Notes: generated by a model not told the origin, from the letters alone. DNA of 64,000 bases from Microplitis mediator (GCF_029852145.1 NC_079970.1:14065783-14129782), one strand, 5' to 3'. Counted from the first letter of the stretch, positions 34,867 through 46,944 are shown. Numbers and translations: made by a program.

Positions 34867-36950
34867 CCCTGATAAAAAAAGATTATATATGAGTATATAT
34901 GAGTATATATGATTATATATTAGATCATATATAATTATATGTAATCATATATGGAATTATATATGATTAATAGGGTGGTCCTTATTTTGGACATATTTGA
35001 ATTTCTATGCTCCCAGAGGCTTATGTGGTTCGAAATAAATAAAAAAAAATATACTCAAAGGTTCAGGTCTTTATCTCAATTTTAACCCGTGCCGCACAGC
35101 GATGTAAGTTTCCCATTTAAATAACACGGGGTTTTAGGCATTGAACAATTAATTTTTTATTCCGGCTAAAGTAATTGTTCGAAAAATTTGAAACTCTGTA
35201 GACTTTATCCTTATATTACCAGCTACTCCTCAGAATTTTTACAGATTTTCAGCTACTATAAATTTGGAAGTACAGCATGATGAAAAAAAAGAAAAAAATT
35301 ATTTTTTTTATTCTTAGCTAAAATTTTTTCAAATAACATATGAAATTACTCTGCATCCTTATGAGAAGTTCTTACTTTTTTTCATTCTCGCAACTAAGTG
35401 GGTGAACGGTATATCTTTGTTGCACTAATACAGTAATCAGGAACTTTGCATTAGTGTGCAGTAAAGTGTTCCTTAAAAGGATTTTTTGAATTTATTACGA
35501 TCACTTTACAAACGGTTTCAATTGCGACTGAAAAAAATTCCCTTAAAAAGTTTGAGCTCTTAATTCCAACGGGATCACGTGCCTCAAATTTTGTTTTTGT
35601 GATTTTTCAAGTTTATTATATTTATTTATAGAAGCGATCTATTTTATTAATAAGTTATTATAGTTAGAAAATTGTAAATAAATAATTATTTCAATATTAT
35701 AATACACAAAACTATCAACCTTTTGTTTATTATTTATAGCTCAAAACAAATAATAAACTTAAAGGTGAGCAGCTTATTTAAGCAAATATTGAAAGAAATT
35801 TAATTTATTGATAATATTTATTGAATGTTATACTAAGGCATAGTATGATTAGTGGCATAGATATACCGATCTCAGATATCAATTGAATGCATTATGTATT
35901 TATGAAAAAGACACAAAGTCAAATAACATAAAAAATAAAATTTCTTGAAAAAATCACAAAAAAAAATTTTGCAGTAACTCTTCCCGTTAGAATTAAGAGC
36001 TTAAACTTCAAGGGAATTTTTCATGTTGTAATTGAAACTATTTTGAGAGGTAATCGTAATAAATTCGAAAAATCTTTTTAAGATATACTCTACTGCTCAT
36101 CAACGCACTATTGTCTTATTTAGCGAAGCGCGCTTTAATTTTTTGAAAATATTCGTTTGGTCATAAGAAAAACTCGTCCAAAGCTCCTGATTACTGTATT
36201 AGTGCAACACAGATATGCCGTTCACCCACTTGGGTGGAACTTTTGATAAGGATGCAGAGTGGTTTGATATGTTATTTAAAACAAATTTTAGATAGAAATA
36301 AAAAAATTTTGTTTTCTTTTTTTTCATCATGCTCTACCCCCAAAATTATGGTAGTTGAAAATCTGTCAAAATTCTGAGGAGCAGCTGGTAATATAAGGAT
36401 AAAGTCTACAGAGTTTCAAATTTTTCGAACAATTACTTTAGCCGGAATAAAAAATTAATTGTTCAATGCCAAAAACCCCGTGTTATTTAAATAGGAAACT
36501 TACATCGCTGTGCGGCACGGGTTAAAATTAAGATAGAGACCTGAAACGTTGAGGATATTTTTTTTTATTTATTTCGAACCACATAAGCCTCTGGGAGCAT
36601 AAAAATTCGAAAATGTCCAAAATAAGGACCACCCTAATGATTATACATGGAATTATATATAATTATATATGAACCTATATATAATTAGATCTGATCAGAC
36701 CTGAATGATGAAGGCTAGGCATAATCATATATAAGTCTATATATGATCAGGTCTAATTATATATAGACTTATATATAATCAGATCTGATTAGATCTAACT
36801 GATGAAGGCTAGATATAATTATATATAATTCTATATATAATTAGATCTAATCAGATACGACTGATATGAACTTATCGGTAGTTATATATATATGTCTATG
36901 TATGATTAGATCTGATCAGACTTCAATGATATGAAACCTATAAATATTTG
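34867..36950 (-). repeat. Family C oligomer repeat, copy 3, split by a family B element
   Basis: Begins CCCTGATAAAAAAAGATTAT and ends ATGAAACCTATAAATATTTG, the reverse of copies 1 and 2. A fold-back element occupies 34973-36634, so family C insertion predates it. Confidence 0.8.
34973..36634. mobile_element. Family B-type fold-back element, copy 5, nested in family C
   Basis: Terminal inverted repeats GGGTGGTCCTTATTTTGGAC and their inverse are flanked by TA. Long arms match, for example TTTAACCCGTGCCGCACAGC near 35080 and its reverse near 36510, and AATTACTTTAGCCGGAATAA. The arms cover most of the 1.66 kb, with diverged central sequence. No transposase. Confidence 0.9.
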
Positions 36951-36993
36951 ATTATGTATATAGCTCCAATATATATATATATATATATATATT

Positions 36994-39900
36994 AGGGTAA
37001 TTCAAAAAACAAACAAATTTTTTTTTCTTCCAAATAGTTTCAAAAGTTTCGTATAGATAAAAAAAGACGCCTGTGGAAATTAGAGCTCTTAATATTAATA
37101 TGACATTGTCCGCATTGCACTTTTCTATTTCCCATAAAAATAACATGGAAAAAAATTTTTTTAAGTCTTCTGATTTTTATAAGTAGCTAACGATGCGTCA
37201 TAGGAATAATTGGCAGGCATATTTTTGTAGGGAATTGAATGCTCTACAAAAAAAGATTCTTTTCATTTTTTAAGGTATCGCTTTGTTCAAAAGTTATTTG
37301 AGGTTGAAGTCGAATTCATATTAAATTTTGAGATTTTCTTACTTTTTCGGCGAAACTATCAGGCCTATTACAAAATATTATGAGACCTTTTTTGTAGACA
37401 ATTTTATTCCCTAGAAGTTATTTTCAATAAAGTTTTTTCGAATTCCGCATTGTTTTCTAGTTATTTTTATTTTAAAGTCATGCTCATAAAAAAAATAGTC
37501 TTCTGATCGATTATAAGAGCTTGACATTACCATTTCCGATTACCTTGGATGAGTTCGAAGATGAGCCATTTCGGCCAATAAGTTTAGCAGTTATAGTTAA
37601 TTGAAACTTTGTAAAATTTTCAAAAAAAATTTGTTTGCCGCTTTAACTGGATGTAACTTCTAAACGGAAAGAGATAGCTTATTTTCGTTTGTTCTATGTG
37701 AAAGCTCGTTCGATTGCCTACAATTTTGACTATACAGCTCATTGATTTGACCATTTTTTCTAGTAGATAAATGGTTTTGAACATTTACAAAATATTATAA
37801 AAACTAATTTTATGCAGGTTTTCACTTTGATTATAGCCACAATTTCAAACCGATCACCTTGAAACTTAGTATACGTATTTTGTGGGTAACTACCTTGTTT
37901 GAGTTTGAAAATGAGCGCAATTGGTCGATTAGTTTAGAAGTTACAGCATTTCAAAATTTACAAAATGCCCAAAATTCATATTTTTACTTATTTTTCCTTC
38001 AATATCTTTTGAATGTGATAACTTATCGACTTTATATCAAATTCATCTGAAAGCTCTTCGAATAAGCTTTAAATTTCATGCCTATATATATGCCTAGACC
38101 ACTGAAATTACTTTATTTACCATTCATTCAATGAAATTTTGCTATTGCATTAGCTCTCCTACTTCTTAGTACATTCATGGAGCTACTTAAATTCATATTA
38201 TCGCAGTGTGACACTTATGAAATCTAAACATCTCAATTCAGTGGGTATATACAATTTTGTTTTATCGACAGTGTATAAATGATATGATATATCAATAACA
38301 AAATTACCATTAGTTATGATGATAATTTTCTCTCTATCTACTCGTCGTTTGATATTCTAATAGGCTTTTTATTCCAAATATTAGTACTAATTTCAAGTAT
38401 GACACTTTGATGTGCCACAATCAATTTTTAATCTTAGAATATTTTATTAGTAAATTTTATTGAAAGCAAATTATCGCCTTTGTCCTTATGGTAGAATTTT
38501 TGAGCATTAAAACCATAATCTATCATAATTTTTCGAATAGGGTCCGGAATACCATTGGTCCGATAGTTTGATTATATGCATACGTATCTTTAAATAACGT
38601 CAAATCAAAACATATAGTGCATTATCATCAAAAATTCTTCTGAAGTTCATTTAGTTAGCATCAATTTTTGGCATTATACTTAGAATTTTTTGATTTTTTT
38701 TGTTTTATCATCTCGAGAGTTTTTGAGAAAATGTAAAAAAAAAATTTCATTTCATTATCAACTTTTATTTGAACAGTGAAAAAAATTAAATAATGAGAAG
38801 TCTACTTCCATTTCGGCTGCCGAATGGCCTTTTTTTTTTATCTATACGAAATTTTTGAACCTGTTTGGAAGAAAAAAAATCTGTCTATCGGTTGACCCTG
38901 CGGGCCAGCTTCAAAACTTCCCGCTGTTTCCGAGCTCCTCGAGCTCGAAAACATGGTTGTGGATACATTTTCGAGCTCTTCGAGCTCGAAACTACTTTAG
39001 TGTGCCATTGTTTTAAAAAAAAACCGATTTTAGCATTTCTTTCTCCCACGCTATCTTAGGAATGAATTGACCGATTTTGATGGTTGGGGCGGCAATCGAC
39101 GTGTTTCATTAAGTTCTAGAGCTAATTAGATTGTGAAGTTGATCGTATAAGTCGTTTCTGAGAAATCAATAAAAAACTAAAATAAAAAAATTTGGGCGTC
39201 GGTTGACCCTGCGGGCCAGCCCCAAAACTTCTCGCTGTTTTCGAGCTCAAGGAGCTTGAAAACATCACTGTGAATATATTTTCGAGCTCTTCGAGCTCGA
39301 AAATGTTATTACATGGAATCATTTTTTTATGAGCTTTTCAAGCTCTAACAAGTTACGTTTTATGCTAGAGTTTAAAAAGTTAAGAATCGAAAATCATTAA
39401 TGAAGAAGCGGCTTTTAAATTTTTATTATCGATTATGTTCTCTGAAATAAATGTGTTGAGGCAAAAATCAATGTCAGTGATCAAAATCAAGATTTGAATG
39501 AGTTCTGATTTAGGCCAGAGCAATAATATATGGAATATCCAAGAAAAACATTAAAAACTGGGTTTTCTCAATTTTTTGCTGATGACATGTTTTAAACTAA
39601 AGAACAAGTTAGATGACATTAAACGATGATCGAAAGAGACTATAAACAGAAAGAGTTGGTATGATTTCAGACACATTTAGTACATTATATTTTGATTTAT
39701 CCGGAAAAAAATAACATTTTATGTTATTTTTTTAACTTTTCAGCGCCGATATCTTTTGAACTAATCAACCGATTTTGACGTTTGAGGTAGCAATCTGCGC
39801 GTTTTATTGAGTTCTAGAGCTGGTTAGATTTTGAAATTGATCGGATGAGTCACTTCAAAGATAATCGGAAACAACCGTTTTTTATCATTTCTTTCGCCAA

Positions 39901-40187
39901 CGATATCTCTCGAACAAATTAACCGATTGAGATGGTTGAGGTTGCATTCGACGCAGCTTATAAAGTTTCAGAGCTTTATAGATTTTGAAGTCGATCGTTC
40001 GAGTCGTTTCTGAGAAATCACTAAAAAACTAAAAAAAAAATTTTTTTTTTTTTCGTAATTCGCCAATATTTTTGAGTCTACTCGATCAAATGATCTGAAA
40101 CTTTCAGGAAAGTTGAGGGCCAACAAGTTCTTTCGATTGCCACCTCAACCATCCAAATCGATTCATTAGTTAAAAAGTTACAAAGAG

Positions 40188-40227
<40 letters not shown>

Positions 40228-40416
40228 CACACACACACACACACGGACGTCCACCCGGGAATAGTCAGAATAGTTTCCTAGGACCTCAAAACGTCGACAT
40301 CTGATGAAAACTCGATTTTTGATAATCGGATCGAAACCAATAACTTCCCTTTTTTGAAAATTTGCAATTTTCTTAGCGGGAAGTTAAAAAAAATTTGTTT
40401 GTTTTTTGAATCACCC
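36994..40416. mobile_element. Family B fold-back element, copy 6, interrupted by family A
   Basis: Ends GGGTAATTCAAAAAACAAAC and the inverse ending TTTTTTGAATCACCC are flanked by TA. The left arm (36994-37540) carries the same blocks as copies 3 and 4. A 1.5-kb family A insertion occupies 38882-40385. The remaining interior (37530-38790) has diverged units such as GTTTAGAAGTTACAGC with no gene. Confidence 0.85.
38882..40385 (-). repeat. Family A, copy 3 (with an extra 3'-end fragment)
   Basis: Two family A ends in tandem (TCGGTTGACCCTGCGGGCCA at about 38887 and 39199) precede one body and one start (TCTTAGCGGGAAGTT at the right). A (CA)n run lies at 40190-40244. At 39405-39407 GAA is the unoccupied equivalent of the J insertion in copy 7. 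The right edge returns to the family B terminal arm. Confidence 0.85.
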
Positions 40417-40443
40417 TAATATATATATATATATATATATATT

Positions 40444-40640
40444 AGGGTGCTTCATTTCAGAACAACATTTTTTTTTTTAAGTGCTTGTGGAAAAAATCAT
40501 AGTTCAACACATAAAAAAAATTTTCGCGCAAGAAAAAAAATTCTATGTCGATTACAGACCTAGCTCATCGAAAAATTCGATTTTCCCATTTAAATAACAC
40601 GGGAAAAATTTTTTTTTAGTTTCAAGTATTGTTAACTCAT
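40444..40640 (+). mobile_element. Family B left end, copy 7 (incomplete)
   Basis: GGGTGCTTCATTTCAGAACA follows TA, and CCCATTTAAATAACACGGG is shared with copy 5. I see no matching right end. Confidence 0.6.
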
Positions 40641-42190
40641 GAAACAAATCAATAGATCGAATAGACTAATACATATTTTCGCAGGAAATATGGACTATTA
40701 TGGACTATTCTAGGACTACCTAGAAGCTTGTAGATAAAACTGTTTTCGATATAGTTTAATTGTTTTATTGCCAGTCTTTAAAGGTTTTATCGACGATTTA
40801 CGATTACGTAAGTCTTATTTACGTTTTCGTACGTCAACTACGGCTAAAATACGTTTTACGACTATTTACGTGATCAAAGGTTGAATTTACGTTTTCAACG
40901 TCTTGTACGTTCAATCTACGATTTAAATTTTGACTCGGGAATTTTGTTCTTTTGCACTCAAAAACAAAAAATTAACAGAGGGTTGATATTTTGTTCAACT
41001 TGAAAAAAAGACAATACGACATCGCAAGTGACAAAAGGTTTACAGTACATAGTGAGTAAAGGATTTTATATTGATGGTCGCGAAAATACTCCACATATTT
41101 TATATGAAAAACTGTTTTTTACTTTAAAATCAAAATATACCTATTTTAAATTTATGTGTTTAACAAGGATAAAGGTTAAGCGTGTTACTTTGGGTTGATG
41201 TAAAAATATGCTTGTTCAGAAGTCTTTTAGATTTCAGCCACCGATGAATTTACTCAACTAACTCAATTACTAGACTTTGACACGAGCCGACTTGGGGGAA
41301 GCCTCTAATAACTTTATTTTGTAGCAAAAACGTTGAGTATAGCGCATAGCCGTAAAGATGAAGAGTGAAGAAGTAGTATAGTCATTGAGAAGCAAGAGAG
41401 GATAAATAACCCCAGAGAGAACTTGGGAGTTGAGTGGGCAAGTAAAAGTAGAGAAGAGGAGACTTTAATAGTTCAGTGTGCAGGTGTTATTTTAAGCTTA
41501 TAAAATATGTCGTTTTGATGTATTTAACATTTGATTATATATATTTTTAGTAATTATTATAAAATTTATACTTAGAGACAAGATAGTTATATAAATTGTG
41601 GAAGAGAATACGAAAAGTAGATTGATATTATTAAAAAAAACTACTTTATTATATCAAATTCTAAATTTGTATAGATGTTGAAAGATCCCAAGTTCAGATA
41701 CCGTAGTTCGAGAAATTGCAATAATATATTTTTTCTTCTGAAAATACAATAATAGCATTCAAAGATTTATTTAAATGTCTATCAAAAAAATTTTTACTAT
41801 TCTATTTGATACGGAAGTTGGAAATTTTAAATAAATAGTACTTTTAAATTACCTAAAAGCTAAAAAGATTTAGAGAAAAATTAAACTAATGAAAATAATA
41901 ATTTTGATGAATAATAAAATGAGTAGCTCTTGCTACTTTTTATTTCTTTCACTTAGAACTATTAATAAGTGTAAAATTTTAATAGTGGCCGAGTGCACAT
42001 ATATGCACTGTAAAAAATAAGGTACTGACATCAAGCTCCCTGAGAGTTTGACAAATTTCCTCTTCAGTGTGTTTTGGGCCTGAAAACTGCCGTTATCATC
42101 AAATGGTTGTGAGAACCAACACTGGTCCTGATATATGCCACAATCCGTATATACGGTCCTGATACCTGCCGTAACCCATACTTATATATA
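40641..42190. other. Mostly single-copy interval with a short ACGTAAA-word repeat
   Basis: At 40785-40930 variants of TTTACGT, ACGTAAA and CTACG alternate in both orientations, ending GACTCGGG, another self-complementary word element. The rest is AT-rich without credible frames. At 42004 GCACTGTAAAAAATAAGG resembles the class of MITE ends seen at 46686. Confidence 0.5.
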
Positions 42191-42198
42191 TACATATA

Positions 42199-43053
42199 CA
42201 GGGTGATCCAAAATTAGTTTTATACCGGTGAGATTGAGATTGAGGAGATAATTCTGAGCATAAAGTTCCTGAACAATATTTCTCAATTTTGAATATTGTG
42301 GAAGTTGTTATAAATATTCAAAGTGACTAATTAGAAACGAGCTTTAGAAATAGAAAAACATATAAGAGAATCAATAACAAGTTCACATCTAATTGTTTTA
42401 TATAGAATTTAATTCAAATAGAAATCGTCATTTATTTTGAAACATCCGAATTGGCAACTAGCTAATACAACCATCCATACAAAATTTTAGTCTAGGATTT
42501 GTCTCGTATTCCGTCTTAATTTTAGTCTCGAATTTGTCTCGCATTCCGTCTTAATTTTAGTCTCGAATTTAGTTTCGATTTCAATTTACCATTTGTCTTG
42601 AATATTTTGTCTAAAATATTGTCTTGGTTTGAGACTTGAGTTTTGTCCAGGATTTTGTCTTGAATTTCGTCTTGATTTTAGCCGTGAATTTGGTTTCTAT
42701 TTCAATTTAACGTTTTTTTTTTTTAAATTTTTTGTCTAAACTAATGTTTTGGTTTTAGTCTTGATTAAGTCGTGGTTGCTGTCTTGGTTTTAGTCTCAAA
42801 TTTTATCTAGGTTTTAGTCTCGAATTTTGTATTGGTGTGAGACTGGAATTTTGTCTAGGATTTTGTCTGGATAATTACATATGCTATTTGTTAATTCCAA
42901 TGTTTCAAACTGCTCATTTCTGATTGGCCACTTTGAATATTTAATAACTTCTACAATATTCAAAATTGAGAAATATTGTTCAGGAACTTTCTGCTCAGAA
43001 TTATCTTCCCAATCTAAACTTCACCGGTGTAAAACTAATTCTGGATCACTCTG
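42199..43053. mobile_element. TA-flanked MITE O with Tc1/mariner-like ends
   Basis: CAGGGTGATCCAAAATTAGT and the inverse ACTAATTCTGGATCACTCTG are each flanked by TA. Arms of over 120 bp match (for example TTCCTGAACAATATTTCTCA and its reverse). The centre, about 42490-42860, is a degenerate repetition of TTTAGTCTCGAATTTTGTCT. No transposase. Confidence 0.85.
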
Positions 43054-43055
43054 TA

Positions 43056-43421
43056 TATTTTAAACTGATGATTCAATAGTATTAGTATTTTTGGGCACCC
43101 AGTCAGTAGATTAATTGTAATTTATATATGTTAAAATGTTTTATGATTTCATATTGAATAAAATTCATAACAATTATTTTATAACACAATTATAAATACT
43201 TAATTATCCGTATCGCAATAAAATAAAAACACAGGTCTACAATGATTTTGGTGCTGCTAAAAGTAAAACTGATTTCAAGTACATTCGGTACCCTAATAAA
43301 AACGTGATACTTCCTTTATTAATGCTACGTATAGTTTCCGAGATTTTCATTTATTAAAAAACAAAAGAACATTTAATTCAAAACAGTTAAATACATTTAA
43401 TTACACATTTTATTTGACAGG
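43056..43421. other. No gene seen
   Basis: AT-rich flank of the relic ORF. Confidence 0.5.
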
Positions 43422-43568
43422 TTAGAAGCTTCTCTTTTTAGATTTTCTCCGATGGATGTCTTCAGGACATTCCCGTGTAATACTCCAACAGTAATCTGCC
43501 ATCATATGCTCATCCCAGCGACCTTGGTATCTATCTTCCATCACCTTTAAATCTTGATGAAAACATTC
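43422..43568 (-). pseudogene. C-terminal relic of an unidentified repeat-type protein
   Basis: The minus strand reads ECFHQDLKVMEDRYQGRW, then DEHMMADYCWSITRECPEDI and HRRKSKKRSF, then a stop at 43422. The 48 codons have balanced, gene-like composition in an AT-rich setting. The HQDLKVMEDRYQGRW...MADYCW pattern recalls the end of a protein that I remember as widespread and multi-copy in arthropod genomes, but I cannot name the family. The frame is cut at 43568, where a tRNA-like sequence begins, so the N-terminal part is missing. No partner gene lies nearby. It could also be the last exon of a host gene. Confidence 0.5.
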
Positions 43569-43572
43569 TCAT

Positions 43573-43652
43573 TATAGCGCCGGATAGCTCAACTGGTAGA
43601 GCACTCGGTGCGATACCGAATTGGTCTGTGTTCGATTCCCAGTTCGGGCTAT
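43573..43652 (+). tRNA. tRNA-like sequence (pseudogene or SINE head)
   Basis: A perfect D arm and box A (TAGCTCAACTGGTAGAGC) and box B (GTTCGATTCCC) are present, in correct spacing. The anticodon loop would be TGCGATA, without the universal U33; the T stem has one mismatch and the acceptor pairs only 5 of 7, so it is probably not a working tRNA. It joins the relic ORF directly. Confidence 0.45.
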
Positions 43653-44071
43653 CTATATTTTTCTCAATTTATCTATAAATTGTCTTATTGAGAAGGTTTG
43701 CATGTTTAGGTTTCCACTATATTTAAATGGTGGCATATCGACGGCATATCAATATTATTAATTTAAAAAAAAATTTATTGATTATAATGACATTAATTAT
43801 GATAAAATACGTTTTTTAGGTTATTATATCGATCGATACAAACCTGAACGTAGCTTCATAATTTTGACAGCTTCGCACGACATTTTGTGGGCTAATTAAC
43901 CAAAATATAACCTAGAATTAGCGGCACCAAACAAAAAATTTTTTTTTGTAGACCTGTGAAATCAATGAAAATTGTAAAACGTTCACGATAAATGTTTTAG
44001 AATGCTTCATATAAAATGGACTTCAGAATTCTCAGTGTCGGAGCGATTTGTGGTGAGCAATATTGTACACT

Positions 44072-44075
<4 letters not shown>

Positions 44076-44115
<40 letters not shown>
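44076..44115. repeat. (TA)n microsatellite
   Basis: Uninterrupted AT run. Confidence 0.9.
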
Positions 44116-44117
<2 letters not shown>

Positions 44118-44203
44118 ACTAACCTCGTTTTCAACCCCTTCTTTCCTGGTACTCGAAGTGATTTGCCGCAATTACGGACTTTCTTTTTTTTTATTTTCCA
44201 CAG

Positions 44204-44241
44204 TGGCTACTGGTGGCGACGGCTCTTATTCTTCTGTAGCG
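44204..44241 (+). CDS. Candidate 38-bp internal exon of the 26056 gene
   Basis: A long pyrimidine tract ending TTTTCCACAG gives one of the strongest 3' splice sites in the window. After it comes a GC-richer stretch, then GCG followed by GTAAAAG, a usable donor. If spliced to the phase-1 donor at 26149, the first two bases complete a Leu codon and the frame reads LATGGDGSYSSVA without a stop, ending in phase 0. This would extend the protein just past its signal peptide. The intron would be 18 kb and full of repeats. The link is inference; another frame here reads a hydrophobic WLLVATALILL ending at TAG. Confidence 0.25.
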
Positions 44242-44457
44242 GTAAAAGAACAATGAAGTTCTTGATAACGAGCTTCTGGAAAAATCCTCACGGAGGTAGT
44301 GTAAGAGTAGGGGGTACAGAAAAAGTATTCTCGTGGTTTCTTATCGCCTTATCGCAAAATGAGTAAAAGAAACGTGTAATTTCATCGGTACTTAAAATTT
44401 CTTTTAATATAAAAAATTAATTAAAAAAAAAAAAAAAACATAGACAAATTGGGAAAA

Positions 44458-44695
44458 ACAAATCATTTAAAACCCCTCAACTCTCATGAATTTTCGAAAA
44501 GTAAAAAATAATTTTTGTTCAACAATAATTTAATATGAACATGTAAAATATATCCAAGTCAGAGGACGTGATTGATATATTCATCACAATTTTAGTAACG
44601 TCAAAATTACGTGTTTATCTTATATTATTATTGAACAAACATTATTTCTTACTTTTTAAATATTCTTGGTGGTTGGGGTTTTTAAATGATTTCTC
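44458..44695. mobile_element. Small fold-back element
   Basis: AAATCATTTAAAACCCCTCA on the left pairs with TTTTTAAATGATTT and GGTTGGGG on the right; inner arms share TTTTTGTTCAACAATAAT. About 235 bp, centre near 44576, no coding potential. Confidence 0.75.
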
Positions 44696-44916
44696 ACCAT
44701 ACCTACACTGAAAGTTTAAATTCCTGCCCTGTTGAGAGGAAAGACAGTCGTTATTTTCTTTAATGAGAAAATAAATGATATAAATCAAAGTGATAAGTCT
44801 AGTTTTTTGGAAGATATCTTGTTTACATCCATACAGACCAACTGACGTCCAAGTAAAATTTTTTTCAATTAACTTTTTTTTAATAATAATCGAAATAAAT
44901 AATCTTAAAACTACCC

Positions 44917-45075
44917 AGGGAAAAATGATCAGACCTGACCATGCCTGCTCATGTATGATCAGACCTGAAATTAGACATGATCATACCTGTCCTTATCTGA
45001 AGTGTTAAATATGCTCAGGCCTGATTATACGTTCATGCCTGTCCATGCCTGTTCATGTCTGATCCAGCCTGATAT
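44917..45075. repeat. Family D oligomer repeat, copy 2
   Basis: Opens ACCCAGGGAAAAATGATCAG and continues with ACCTGACCATGCCTG and GAAATTAGACATGATCATAC words, as at 97-836. Confidence 0.8.
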
Positions 45076-45204
45076 ATGGGATCAAATTTAAAATCTTAAT
45101 TATAATTAAATGTAACTAACTTATGTTATGATTATATATAGCTAACGTAGTTATAATTATAAATAACTTATATATAATTTCATATAACTATAAATCAATA
45201 TTTA

Positions 45205-45378
45205 ATGAATTAGATATAAAATTTTGTTGACCATGAATCTATCACGTATAAGATTTTTATTACTTGAAGTTCATACGAAACTTACTTTTCAAGTCAATCT
45301 CTTAGGTCAACGGGTAGCGGGTTAAACTTTTGAGCGCGAGGTCCTCGGTTCGAATCCTGCACACGCCCGAATTTTTTA
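45205..45378 (+). repeat. tRNA-like module linked to family D
   Basis: Contains the TTTTGTTGACCATGAATCTA block shared with 842-963, then GGGTAGCGGGTTAAAC (weak box A) and GGTTCGAATCC (exact box B) and a T-rich tail. Probably a SINE-type or decayed tRNA sequence. Confidence 0.5.
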
Positions 45379-45439
45379 TTTTTTTCTGATTTTTATAGGA
45401 ATAATTATATATAATTGTATATAGTTATACATAATTATA

Positions 45440-46542
45440 TACACTTATCCAAAAAATTAAAGGAACAAGAAAGTTTTATAAATTTTTTTGTGATTTTTGG
45501 AAGGCTGTATTTTCGTGAAAAATGATCGTATCGAAAAAATTAAAAAAGCGAATTGAAGCTTGAAATCTCTAGTTTGAAGATCTTTCAGCAAAATAATTTT
45601 TTGAGCCACGGTTTTTGCGGAATCATAAGAAATAGGTCGAGACAAAATTTTTCTAAATTTTTTGGTTTTGTTTTTTAGGTCTACGGGGCCAGGAAATTTT
45701 TTTTCGAAAAAACCAATTCATGGCTCGTTTAGAAAATTTATTCAGCTACAATTTGCTTTTTTTTTGTTTCTCTGTACGACTATTTTCTGCTGAGATATCA
45801 GCCTTCAAATGAAAAAGGATCCTTTTGTCTTTGATTATCGATATCTTAGCAACTAATGGTCGCACAGTCATTTGAAGGACAGTTTGAGAAACAAATAAAT
45901 TCTCTACAAGCACCATTTTCGATTTTTTTGAAAAAAATTTTTTTTTTATCTTTAATATCAATTTGAAAAACCCACAAAAACCCATACGAAAAAAATATAT
46001 ATCCGGATATATCCGGGCAAATCTGTATATGTGAGACATATATTTATATATATGTTGCATATATGCGACATATTCCAGATTTGCCCGGATATATCCGGAT
46101 GTATATTTTTTTCGTATGGGAAATGGCCATTTTCTGGTTTTTCAGTCAACTCATCGCTACTTTGCGAATATTGATGGAAAGGTTAATGTTGCCAGGTGAC
46201 TTTACAGCTTAATGTACCCCCAAAAACCCTGGAAATTTTCAGATTGATCCATTGAACCGTTTGTCCAGGCCGATCGCTCAAAGTTTTACAAAGCAATTAA
46301 AGAAACAAGTTTTATTCCTTATTCAGTTTTATTCCTTATGTTATTCAGTAAATGTAAGGTGAAGAGAAAAAAAAAGAATTTTCGAAAAACGAAAAAAAAA
46401 CCCCCCGAATAAAACGTAAAAAAAAAGTAAAAAAATTCTTGTTTTATCTCGTTTTTTCATTTTTCACGAAAATACAGCCTTCCAAAAATCACTAAAAAAT
46501 TTATAAAATTTTCTTGTTCCTTTAATTTTTTGGATAAGTGTA
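45440..46542. mobile_element. Family I MITE, copy 2, complete
   Basis: ACACTTATCCAAAAAATTAA at the left and its inverse TTAATTTTTTGGATAAGTGT at the right, both beside TA. Inner arms share GAAGGCTGTATTTTCGTG. A second MITE is nested at 45981-46120. Confidence 0.85.
45981..46120. mobile_element. MITE R nested in family I
   Basis: CCCATACGAAAAAAATATAT and its inverse bound a 140-bp palindrome rich in ATATCCGGATATATCCGGGC. AAA stands on both sides (a 3-bp duplication), and copy 1 of family I at about 5001 shows the site without it. Confidence 0.85.
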
Positions 46543-46572
46543 TAATTATAGGACCATTTTTTATCTATAATT

Positions 46573-46686
46573 TTTTTACCCAGATGGGCATGAACATACC
46601 TGATCAGACCTGAACATGCCTGGCCAGGTTTGGTCCGACCCGGTCATTTTTCATATCTGATCAGACCTGGAAACTCATGCCTGCAC
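46573..46686. repeat. Family D oligomer repeat, copy 3
   Basis: GGGCATGAACATACCTGATC, GACCTGAACATGCCTGG and CATATCTGATCAGACC words, a shorter relative lying on the far side of the family I insertion. Confidence 0.65.
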
Positions 46687-46872
46687 AGTAAAAAATATTG
46701 TGTTAAAATCAACACAATCTGTGTTTTAGAAACGGTCCACACAATATTTGTGTTATTTTTCAACACAGACTATTTGTGTTGAATTTCAAAACAGACTATT
46801 TGTGTTGAATTTCAACACAGACTATTTGTGTTGAAATTTCAACACTTTTTTTGTGTTGATTTTAAAGTAACA
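46686..46872. repeat. Element G oligomer MITE (TGTGTTGA words)
   Basis: Starts CACAGTAAAAAATATTGTGT and repeats TTTGTGTTGAATTTCAACAC about four times, each self-complementary. A clean right terminus is not visible. Confidence 0.7.
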
Positions 46873-46944
46873 CTTAATAAATGTTGATAATATCGATTAT
46901 TATACTATTAACTATTTCCATTCAAAGTTGTAAAAATTTTTAAC

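Noticed and set aside
44016..44366. 116-codon frame crossing a (TA)n run
   Set aside because: Half is microsatellite translation; only the splice-site-flanked 38 bp at 44204 are worth keeping, and in another frame.
45300..45372. Functional tRNA gene
   Set aside because: Box B is intact but the T stem and acceptor do not pair, and the module is repeated with family D, so it is a tRNA-like repeat.
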